From Methanoregulaceae archaeon (GTDB taxonomy: Archaea; Halobacteriota; Methanomicrobia; Methanomicrobiales; Methanospirillaceae), in NCBI GenBank assembly GCA_019695435.1, contig JACTVF010000155.1, positions 1 through 6,039 of the forward strand: a stretch of DNA of 6,039 nt, in the 5' to 3' direction. The notes beneath the pieces were generated by a model. That model was not told where the DNA came from. It saw only the letters and a list, made by a program, of their open reading frames with translations, and made no database searches. A program made the translations under genes and the position numbers. This document shows, in pieces, positions 1-4,885 of the stretch. The first letter of the stretch is position 1. Each line of letters opens with the position of its first letter.

Positions 1-209
1 ATGAACGGTACCCGGCAAGCTACACGAACTTCTATATTGGAAACACCGTGGTGATCGTGCCGGTCTTTGACGATCTCCATGACGAGGAGGTAATCCGTAT
101 CCTCCAGAACATCTTCCCGGATCGAACCGTAACCGGGGTAAATGCCCGGGCAATGGTTGAAGGGTTCGGAACATTCCACTGTGCCACCCAGCAGCAGCCC
201 AGGCCGTGA
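1..209 (+). CDS. aguA: Agmatine deiminase, C-terminal fragment
   Basis: This is the last 68 residues of a protein that begins left of the window, with the reading frame entering at base 3 and a TGA at 207-209. The fragment has the C-terminal signature of the agmatine deiminase/peptidyl-arginine deiminase family: SYTNFYIGN, then VPVF with an acidic stretch, a FPDRTV turn, and GFGTFHCATQQQP at the end. The Cys in HCATQQ (codon 180-182) matches the family's catalytic nucleophile. The family hydrolyses agmatine to N-carbamoylputrescine and ammonia in the cytosol, a step from arginine towards putrescine. The usual length is about 340-380 residues, so roughly four fifths is missing. The family call is firm. 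Agmatine rather than another guanidine as substrate is inferred from family knowledge. Confidence 0.9.
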   Translation, partial: ERYPASYTNFYIGNTVVIVPVFDDLHDEEVIRILQNIFPDRTVTGVNARAMVEGFGTFHCATQQQPRP

Positions 210-211
210 AC

Positions 212-222
212 TTTTTTTTTTT
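212..222 (+). terminator. Oligo-T terminator after agmatine deiminase
   Basis: Eleven uninterrupted T residues begin three bases after the TGA of the deiminase gene, with no strong hairpin before them. Archaeal RNA polymerase commonly stops on such T runs without a stem, so this probably ends the preceding transcript. Confidence 0.7.
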
Positions 223-390
223 CAGCTGAAATATCTGTAAAAATGATTCAGGAACTTCGTTGAATTATGGCGCAGGTAACTACCACTTGTGCTACAGGTC
301 AGGGAAACGGGAAAAAAGGCTGGTGCTGTTCTGTTTTATCTGGGCCAGTGCAATCTCCGGTCTCATTGTACGTTTATCCCCTCCCGCTTG

Positions 391-400
391 CAATAAAAGG
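391..400 (+). promoter_or_regulatory. Putative TATA box for the CorA-family gene
   Basis: CAATAAAAGG is the best TATA-like element in the 244-base spacer ahead of the CorA-family gene. A start 24-27 bases downstream would fall near 418-424, giving a leader of about 30-36 bases that holds a ribosome binding site. The rest of the spacer (223-390) shows no convincing gene. The match is visible, but the start site is inferred. Confidence 0.4.
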
Positions 401-411
401 TATCGCAGAAA

Positions 412-433
412 TGACCGGATCTTTCTCCGGTTA
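412..433 (+). promoter_or_regulatory. Inverted repeat in the leader of the CorA-family gene
   Basis: ACCGGA (414-419) and TCCGGT (426-431) are perfect inverted complements separated by six bases. In RNA the stem extends outward through a G-U and a U-A pair to 412 and 433. The element sits at the predicted transcript start and ends 20 bases before the ATG. It could be an operator for a dimeric regulator or a leader hairpin. The sequence cannot tell these apart. Confidence 0.45.
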
Positions 434-453
434 GAATCAAAGGAAGTGCAGCC

Positions 454-1563
454 ATGAATATGCAGAGCACAGCTCCCCAGCCACCGCAAGGCCCCCAAAA
501 CGCATCATACCCGCAGATAGCAGGCACGATCCCACTTAACTTCTGCATTATTTTATCCAAGGATGGCAGGATAGACCGGCTCATCGACTGCCCGCTGGAG
601 GAATACCTCGCGGCAATTCCTAGTGCAAGTATCGCATGGATCGATTACAGCACAAAGGATGATGCAATGGATATTGAGCAGATCGCCCAGCTTGTCGGGT
701 TCACAAAACTCCCGATCCCAAAGCTCTCTACCGGTTTCTACTCGGCATACGAAGACTACGATACCGAACTGGGCATCATGCTCCCGTCAGTGACCATGAA
801 GGACGGCAATATGACGGTCCATCCGCTCTTTGTCCTGATCCGCGAAAATTTTATCCTGACCGTCCATTCCGAGGATATCAACCGCCTGCTCCGGTTCTCC
901 CGGTATGCCCAGCCATTTTTCAAGCGCATCAGCTCCGAGTGCACATGCGACAAGATAACCCTCGTGCTCGAACGGATTATTGACGAGAACAATGACCGGA
1001 ACTTCGAGTACCTCCGGGAGATCGAAATGCATGGCGACGCGATCAGCAAATCTCTTATCGAGGAGAACATCGCAAAAAGACAGATCGCCCACCAGATCTA
1101 CCGGATGAAGCATGTGCTGATCGATTACCTCAACGTGCTCTGGGCGACAAAAGATGTCATAAACTCGCTCCAGTACGGGGACGCTGACCTGGTCACAAAC
1201 GACGAGAAACTGCTGGGCCGGATCGGGATCCTCTCGGACAACATCGAGCGCCATATCGAGCTCTCCGAGCAGATGTCAAACGTCCTCGCCTCGGGTCTTG
1301 AGGTGATGCAGAGCATTTACAACAACCAGCTCCAGAGCCTCAACAACCGGTTCGCCCTCGTGACCGCGTACCTTACTGTGCTCGGCACCGCATTTTTAGT
1401 TCCCAACACGATTGCCACGATTGCCGGCAGCGGGATCATGGAAGGCCATATGGCAGAACAATGGTGGTACCTGCCGCTCCTCATTGTGTCGACGATCGCA
1501 GCAACTGCCACATCATTTATCTGGGTCGTGCACGTCTGGAAATCGAGGAAAGAGGAGATTTAG
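454..1563 (+). CDS. CorA-family divalent-cation transporter-like protein lacking GMN
   Basis: This 369-residue protein has CorA architecture: a large soluble N-terminal region (about 1-295), a long charged helical part (about 165-295), and two closely spaced C-terminal membrane helices (about 301-324 and 338-362) with a short basic cytoplasmic tail. CorA proteins are pentameric inner-membrane channels for Mg2+ and related metals. The first helix carries FLVPNTIATIAG where typical CorA has a PLTFIAGIYGMN-type ending. The GMN selectivity motif is absent and GSGIM (325-329) stands there instead, followed by the loop EGHMAEQ. ATG 454 is supported by AGGAAG at 441-446, seven bases upstream. A second ATG lies two codons later. 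The N-terminus is Pro/Gln rich. The fold is well supported. Magnesium transport is not assured, and another cation or a regulatory role is possible. The 3' end overlaps the convergent RNase III gene by 47 bases. Confidence 0.82.
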   Translation: MNMQSTAPQPPQGPQNASYPQIAGTIPLNFCIILSKDGRIDRLIDCPLEEYLAAIPSASIAWIDYSTKDDAMDIEQIAQLVGFTKLPIPKLSTGFYSAYEDYDTELGIMLPSVTMKDGNMTVHPLFVLIRENFILTVHSEDINRLLRFSRYAQPFFKRISSECTCDKITLVLERIIDENNDRNFEYLREIEMHGDAISKSLIEENIAKRQIAHQIYRMKHVLIDYLNVLWATKDVINSLQYGDADLVTNDEKLLGRIGILSDNIERHIELSEQMSNVLASGLEVMQSIYNNQLQSLNNRFALVTAYLTVLGTAFLVPNTIATIAGSGIMEGHMAEQWWYLPLLIVSTIAATATSFIWVVHVWKSRKEEI

Positions 1564-2065
1564 TCTTCTTTTTGGGGAGTTCCTCCCGCTTGATTTGCGC
1601 AAGTTCAGACTCAAACCATGTACCTATGCACTGCCTGACCACCCCCAGACTTGCATCGCTGTCAAGGAAGATCGCACCGATGATGGCTTCCATGGTATCG
1701 GCAAGGATCGTCTCTTCCCCGGATTGCCAGAGGTCCTTTTCCCCGCGCCCAAGCCTGATGTACCGTTTGATCTTCATGCGCCGGCCGATTTTTGCGAGGC
1801 TGTGGTTGTCCTCAAGCTGTTCCTTTGTTCTGGTTATGGTGCCCTTTTCCTGAAGACCCTTCTCCATCAAAAACAGGATAATGCTGGTCTTCAGCACCGC
1901 GTCACCGAGAGTACTATATGCCTCCTGGGTCAGGCAGATCCGGTTTTTCTGGATCAGTTCGTTTGCATATGCAGGATGGGTCAACGCCCGGATCAGGTGC
2001 TGCCGCTCAAAAAAATGGTACCCGATGATCGTCTCGATTCCACGCTGATCGTCCTTTTTTTCCAT
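1517..2065 (-). CDS. rnc: RNase III-domain protein without a dsRNA-binding domain
   Basis: This 182-residue protein is mostly a single RNase III catalytic domain (about 8-140), the fold that cuts double-stranded RNA with two metal ions per site. Family landmarks are visible: IGYHFFERQHLIRALTHPAYANE near the start, EAYSTLGDAVL (48-58) as the signature helix, and ADTMEAIIGAIFLD (122-135). Against E. coli RNase III, E48, D55, D123 and E126 match Glu38, Asp45, Asp114 and Glu117. The metal-ligand Glu41 position is Ser51. There is no second dsRNA-binding domain; the protein ends in a basic, low-complexity tail (about 158-182), and bacterial family members are usually about 220-250 residues. The ATG at 2065 is preceded by GAGTGA. 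A GTG at 2074 would add three residues. A TATA-like box lies at 2094-2104. The family call is strong, but the substrate is unknown. Confidence 0.83.
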   Translation of the reverse strand: MEKKDDQRGIETIIGYHFFERQHLIRALTHPAYANELIQKNRICLTQEAYSTLGDAVLKTSIILFLMEKGLQEKGTITRTKEQLEDNHSLAKIGRRMKIKRYIRLGRGEKDLWQSGEETILADTMEAIIGAIFLDSDASLGVVRQCIGTWFESELAQIKREELPKKKTKSPLSSISRRARPR

Positions 2066-2093
2066 AATCTTCACTCAGCCGTTGGCGGATAAC

Positions 2094-2104
2094 TACATAA
2101 ATAT
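2094..2104 (-). promoter_or_regulatory. Putative TATA box for the RNase III gene
   Basis: Read on the minus strand, this is ATATTTATGTA, a good archaeal TATA-like element. A start about 25 bases downstream falls near 2070-2076, almost on the GTG at 2074 and just ahead of the ATG at 2065. The mRNA would therefore be leaderless or have a very short leader. Confidence 0.5.
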
Positions 2105-2145
2105 CGCGGACCCGGCTGCGGTTTTCCTGTGTCAAACCAATGCAA

Positions 2146-2154
2146 TTATATTTA
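2146..2154 (+). promoter_or_regulatory. Putative TATA box for the ferritin-like gene
   Basis: TTATATTTA on the plus strand lies about 48 bases before the chosen ATG at 2198. A start near 2174-2178 would give a leader of about 20 bases carrying GGAGGAT (2184-2190). The box lies inside the N-terminal extension that an in-frame start at 2129 would create, which argues against that longer start. Confidence 0.55.
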
Positions 2155-2197
2155 TCTGAAGCAATCTGGAATTATCATCACATGGAGGATCAGTCTG

Positions 2198-2653
2198 ATG
2201 AAAACTGACGAAGCAAAAAAGATAATTTCCCTTGCCATTGACCGCGAAGTCGAGTCCTATACTTTCTATCGAACGGTATCTGACAAGGTCAAAGATAAGG
2301 CCTTAAAATCGTTGTTTAATGAACTTGCCGGTGAGGAGACGAAGCACCGCAATTTCCTGCAGGGACTTCTGGCAAAGGGCGTCACCACGATGCACTTCGA
2401 TACGAAAAATGACTACAAGGTCGGTGACTCGCTCCCGACACCGACGTTAACTGCAGACTTAAAGCCCCTGGATGGTCTTGTCATTGCGATAAAGAAAGAA
2501 CTGGAGGCCATGCAGATGTACACCCAGCTTGCAAAACTCTCAACGGACACCGAGCAGCAGCTGCTCTTCTCCCAGCTCGCCACGATGGAGAGAGGGCACA
2601 AGGCACGGCTTGAAGACATCTATACCAACATGGCCTTCCCCGAGTCCTGGTAA
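2198..2653 (+). CDS. Ferritin-like di-iron protein, rubrerythrin type without rubredoxin
   Basis: This 151-residue protein is a four-helix ferritin-like domain of the rubrerythrin superfamily. The expected di-iron ligands are all visible: E17 in DREVESYTFY, the E47-x-x-H50 pair in EETKH, E103 in KKELEAMQMY, and the E131-x-x-H134 pair in MERGHK. Helix pairs are joined by a long loop at about 61-90. No Cys-x-x-Cys rubredoxin domain exists, and the protein contains no cysteine at all. Electrons would therefore have to come from a separate rubredoxin or similar donor. Relatives in anaerobes reduce hydrogen peroxide or handle iron in the cytosol. The start at 2198 has GGAGG at 2184-2188 with good spacing. 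An upstream in-frame ATG at 2129 lies ahead of the likely promoter and has no ribosome binding site. The gene faces msrB across a hairpin terminator. The fold is confident; peroxidase activity is inferred. Confidence 0.9.
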   Translation: MKTDEAKKIISLAIDREVESYTFYRTVSDKVKDKALKSLFNELAGEETKHRNFLQGLLAKGVTTMHFDTKNDYKVGDSLPTPTLTADLKPLDGLVIAIKKELEAMQMYTQLAKLSTDTEQQLLFSQLATMERGHKARLEDIYTNMAFPESW

Positions 2654-2682
2654 CCGGGTTACACCCATAAGACCGGGTGAAA

Positions 2683-2716
2683 GGATGCACTATTGCATCC
2701 GTTCATTTTCTCTTTT
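2683..2716 (+). terminator. Hairpin terminator between ferritin-like gene and msrB
   Basis: GGATGCA (2683-2689) and TGCATCC (2694-2700) form a perfect seven-pair stem with the loop CTAT, followed by a T-rich tract to 2716. This fits termination of the ferritin-like transcript. On the minus strand the same stem is followed by only TTT, and a second stem, GCCGG/CCGGC (2722-2726 with 2733-2737), lies closer to msrB. The region may act in both directions. Confidence 0.6.
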
Positions 2717-2752
2717 AACCTGCCGGCTTTTACCGGCTACGGCCATATATGA

Positions 2753-3250
2753 TCAGCCCACCGGATCCTTAACCAAAGGTATTTGTTGGAGTACGAGAGC
2801 GGCAGAGTTCATGCAGTAGCGTCTGCCCGTGGGCTGTGGGCCGTCATCGAAGACATGCCCAAGATGTGCACCGCAGCGGGCACAGAGGACTTCGGTGCGT
2901 ACTATACTCTGAGATATGTCCTTCCGGGTGAGAACGTTGAGCGGCGAGATTGGTGCAAAGAAACTCGGCCAGCCGGTGCCGGAGTCGAATTTGGTCTCTG
3001 AACGGAAAAGGGCAGTCCCGCAACAGGCACACCGGTAGATGCCATGCGCCTTACAGTCATGGTACTTGCCGGTGAAGGGATATTCCGTTTCCTGTTTTCG
3101 TGCCACCGCAAACTGCCGGGGGACCAACTGCGCCTGCCACTCTGCTTCTGTCTTTACGATCGGAAAAACATAGTCCACCCGATCCTTTTCCGGGTTGAAG
3201 ATGGGGATGGTACCGGCCCCACCTGCCGCCTTTGCCTCTCCGTGCTTCAT
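2753..3250 (-). CDS. msrB: Peptide-methionine (R)-S-oxide reductase MsrB
   Basis: This 165-residue protein reduces the R epimer of methionine sulfoxide in proteins back to methionine, using thioredoxin-like donors in the cytosol. The MsrB domain covers about 33-158. The structural zinc site is two CxxC pairs, C74/C77 and C123/C126. KFDSGTGWPSF (87-97) and GAHLGHVFDDGPQPTGRRYCMNSAAL (127-152) are family signatures, and C146 is the catalytic cysteine. The usual resolving-cysteine position in SGCGWPSF is Thr92. Recycling therefore probably uses another cysteine or direct reduction of the sulfenic acid. About 32 residues precede the core (IPIFNPEKDRVDYVFPI), longer than minimal MsrB. The ATG at 3250 has AGGGAGGT (3261-3268) ten bases upstream. 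The next minus-strand gene lies 77 bases upstream, so co-transcription with it is possible. Confidence 0.96.
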   Translation of the reverse strand: MKHGEAKAAGGAGTIPIFNPEKDRVDYVFPIVKTEAEWQAQLVPRQFAVARKQETEYPFTGKYHDCKAHGIYRCACCGTALFRSETKFDSGTGWPSFFAPISPLNVLTRKDISQSIVRTEVLCARCGAHLGHVFDDGPQPTGRRYCMNSAALVLQQIPLVKDPVG

Positions 3251-3327
3251 TTCCGGGTGGACCTCCCTACCATGAGATGAGGATGGGGGGCAGCGGATGA
3301 TAGACTTTCTGATGCTGACACGAGTTA

Positions 3328-3900
3328 TTACATACCAAAGAAACTGAGGATACGGCGTTTCGGATCCTTATAAAAGATCCTCGCCCCGTCCTTGATATTC
3401 CTGACATCCTCAATGGTATAGAGAATATCGGGGTATTCCTTCGATATAATGGAGAGAAGCCGGGAGAGTTCCTTTCTTGGGACGATCATGAGGATAATGC
3501 TGACGGATCCGGAGAAACTTCCGGTGCCTTCGATCCGGGTCATGCCATATCCCAGCGTGGAAAGCCGGGACATGATGGGCTGCGGGTCGGCGGGGGTGAT
3601 GAGCCGGACAATCACGTACCCGATCGAGATGAGGTTCTCGATTGTCATGCCAAGCACCGTCCCGATACCATACCCCGCAAGATAGGCAAAGAGGTTCCAG
3701 TACTGGGTAAGGTTCGTGAGCACGAGGCCGGTCGAGATCAGCCAGATACCGGTCTTGACGATCCCGACATATGCTGCGAGGTTCGCATGCCCCTTGCTGA
3801 TGGAGATGGTCCGGACGGATTCAAGGTTCGCCTCGGCAATACGGGCGACGAGGATCAGGAGGGGTATTGCTGTTGCTGACCAATGGGTACCTATGTCCAT
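3328..3900 (-). CDS. UPF0316 membrane protein (DUF5698 plus DUF2179)
   Basis: This 190-residue protein matches the UPF0316 layout. Three membrane helices (about 9-24, 41-64 and 69-100) contain the typical ARIAEANLESVRTI, GIVKTGIWLIS and NLFAYLAGYGIGTVLGMTIE motifs. A soluble DUF2179-like domain (about 103-175) with GYGMTRIEGTGS, IVPRKELSRLLSII and YTIEDVRNI follows, ending in a basic tail. The biochemical function of the family is unknown; a DUF2179 domain also occurs at the end of YitT-type membrane proteins. The start at ATG 3900 is chosen because AGGAG (minus strand, 3912-3916) lies about ten bases upstream and a TATA-like box sits at 3943-3952. An in-frame ATG at 3969 would lie upstream of that box. 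The family call is good and the role is open. Confidence 0.85.
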   Translation of the reverse strand: MDIGTHWSATAIPLLILVARIAEANLESVRTISISKGHANLAAYVGIVKTGIWLISTGLVLTNLTQYWNLFAYLAGYGIGTVLGMTIENLISIGYVIVRLITPADPQPIMSRLSTLGYGMTRIEGTGSFSGSVSIILMIVPRKELSRLLSIISKEYPDILYTIEDVRNIKDGARIFYKDPKRRILSFFGM

Positions 3901-3942
3901 GCGTCGTGTGGCTCCTAACCACAGTAATCGAACCGGATGGGT

Positions 3943-3952
3943 TGTATAATTT
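3943..3952 (-). promoter_or_regulatory. Putative TATA box for the UPF0316 gene
   Basis: On the minus strand AAATTATAC is TATA-like. A start about 25 bases downstream falls near 3922, leaving a leader of some 20 bases with AGGAG before the ATG at 3900. Confidence 0.5.
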
Positions 3953-4201
3953 GCAGAATGGTGCCCCATACCTCGTTTCCTTAAAAGAGGGGGAACGGGG
4001 CGGGTTCCGGTATTGACTGCATAAATCCGGTATAGCAGATGGGTGTTTTTAATCCGGCATTGGTTGCGTACTTTTAAAAATTTGGCATTTCTGTTTCATT
4101 TAATGTCAACGGGGTAATTTTTTTCTTTTGTTTAAAAACATGGAGGTGCCGATTCAAGAGATCCCGGTTTCTCGATCAAACCCCCATAAACCATAAATTG
4201 A

Positions 4202-4211
4202 GATATAAAAG
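4202..4211 (+). promoter_or_regulatory. Putative TATA box for the DUF457-like gene
   Basis: GATATAAAAG is among the best TATA matches in the window. A start near 4230 would leave an unusually long leader of about 105 bases before the ATG at 4338. Either the leader is functional or the promoter drives something not recognised here. Confidence 0.5.
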
Positions 4212-4337
4212 GGATTGGCCGGCGCAATTCATACAAAACGATCACGCCAATTAAGCGTTCATTTCATAAGGCTTTGAAGGATCCGAACATTTAGGGTCTT
4301 CTCACGCCCAATCGAAGAAAAGATACTTTCACCATGC

Positions 4338-4745
4338 ATGGACCGGCGCTTATCACCGTCCAACGATCATGATATCATCAGAATGAGGAAAGGTGTGCAT
4401 CTCATAATCGGGGTTCTGGCATTTTTTGTTTACGCGTATCTGACCAGCCTCATCCGTGAGACCGCCACTGAGACGTTTATCATCGGACTTTTCGCAGTCG
4501 CTGCAGGTTCAATGATGCCGGATATTCTGGAGGCCCCGACCAGCTGGAGACATAGGAAACTATTCCACAGTAAAAGAGCACTGAAAGGAGTGATGGTAAT
4601 TTTTTGTATAACCACAGCGGCCAGCTTAGTACCACCACCGCTTATGCCCGATCCAGCCATTGTCTACGGTCTTTCCTGTTTTGCCTTGGGGTACCTGTTC
4701 CACCTTCTGGCAGATGCCATGACAAGAATGGGGCTCCCGGAATAA
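4338..4745 (+). CDS. Small membrane protein resembling DUF457/YdjM metal-binding family
   Basis: This 135-residue hydrophobic protein has about three or four membrane segments (near 20-38, 45-60, 84-99 and 106-127). It resembles the DUF457/YdjM membrane proteins, often labelled metal-dependent hydrolases. The conserved polar residues fall in the expected order: H21 after a short start, a MPD motif with D62, HRKLFHS with H72 and H77, and GYLFHLLADAMTRMGLP with H122 and D126. The usual second acidic residue of PDxD is missing (PDILE), and the protein is shorter than typical members. No good ribosome binding site precedes ATG 4338. ATG 4383 (Met16) would give 120 residues and an N-terminus closer to the family pattern. 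No enzymatic activity should be assumed. The assignment is from motif recall only and is moderate. Confidence 0.6.
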   Translation: MDRRLSPSNDHDIIRMRKGVHLIIGVLAFFVYAYLTSLIRETATETFIIGLFAVAAGSMMPDILEAPTSWRHRKLFHSKRALKGVMVIFCITTAASLVPPPLMPDPAIVYGLSCFALGYLFHLLADAMTRMGLPE

Positions 4746-4871
4746 TACAAAACGATGCCGATGAACGCCTTATCGCCTCAAGACATCCAACCGGGTAATA
4801 ACACCACCCGATAAGAATCTCCATCGAAAACGGTCCCCTGCATAACACTCACGGCTCTTCGGGACTTCACG

Positions 4872-4877
4872 AAAAAA
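4872..4877 (-). terminator. Oligo-T terminator after the dehydrogenase gene
   Basis: On the minus strand a run of six T, within TATTTTTTCG, starts eight bases after the stop codon of the dehydrogenase gene. No strong stem precedes it. The short run fits archaeal T-run termination. Confidence 0.45.
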
Positions 4878-4885
4878 TACAGGAT

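Larger units (their letters stand above)
3901..4337. other. 437-base AT-rich intergenic region between divergent genes
   Basis: No convincing gene lies here. The left end holds the leader and TATA box of the minus-strand UPF0316 gene. TCCGGTAT occurs at 4006-4013 and 4026-4033, and TCCGGCAT at 4053-4060. The stretch 4071-4140 is strongly A/T rich, with a T-rich tract at 4118-4133. CATGGAGGTG at 4139-4148 looks like a ribosome binding site but opens only an 18-codon frame. A TATA box at 4202-4211 points rightward. No tRNA or C/D-box RNA could be recognised, but an unannotated small RNA cannot be excluded. Confidence 0.6.

Noticed and set aside
260..457. 65-codon open frame on the plus strand in the spacer before the CorA-family gene
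   Set aside because: It spans the predicted TATA box, the inverted repeat and the ribosome binding site of the CorA-family gene, has no binding site of its own, and shows no recognisable motif.
787..1254. 155-codon minus-strand open frame inside the CorA-family gene
   Set aside because: It is a mirror frame of a recognisable protein, with no start signal or family motif.
1412..2092. 226-codon plus-strand open frame across the RNase III gene
   Set aside because: It is antisense to a clearly recognisable RNase III domain and partly to CorA's frame. Its composition (rich in Pro, Leu, Cys) shows no family pattern.
2129..2197. Longer start for the ferritin-like protein
   Set aside because: The added 23 residues cover the TATA box and the GGAGG site. 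The family begins near the chosen methionine.
3901..3969. Longer start for the UPF0316 protein
   Set aside because: The ATG at 3969 lies upstream of the likely TATA box, and the AGGAG site fits the ATG at 3900.
4140..4196. 18-codon frame starting at CATGGAGG in the divergent spacer
   Set aside because: It has no upstream binding site and no recognisable peptide. It is within what chance would give.
4231..4756. 12-base direct repeat ATACAAAACGAT (4231-4242 and 4745-4756) flanking the DUF457-like gene, suggesting a small mobile unit
   Set aside because: About one shared 12-mer is expected by chance in a window this size. There are no inverted ends and no recombinase.
4769..4815. Inverted repeat CTTATCG/CGATAAG after the DUF457-like gene
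   Set aside because: The arms are only seven bases with a 33-base loop and no T run, so it is too weak to call a terminator.
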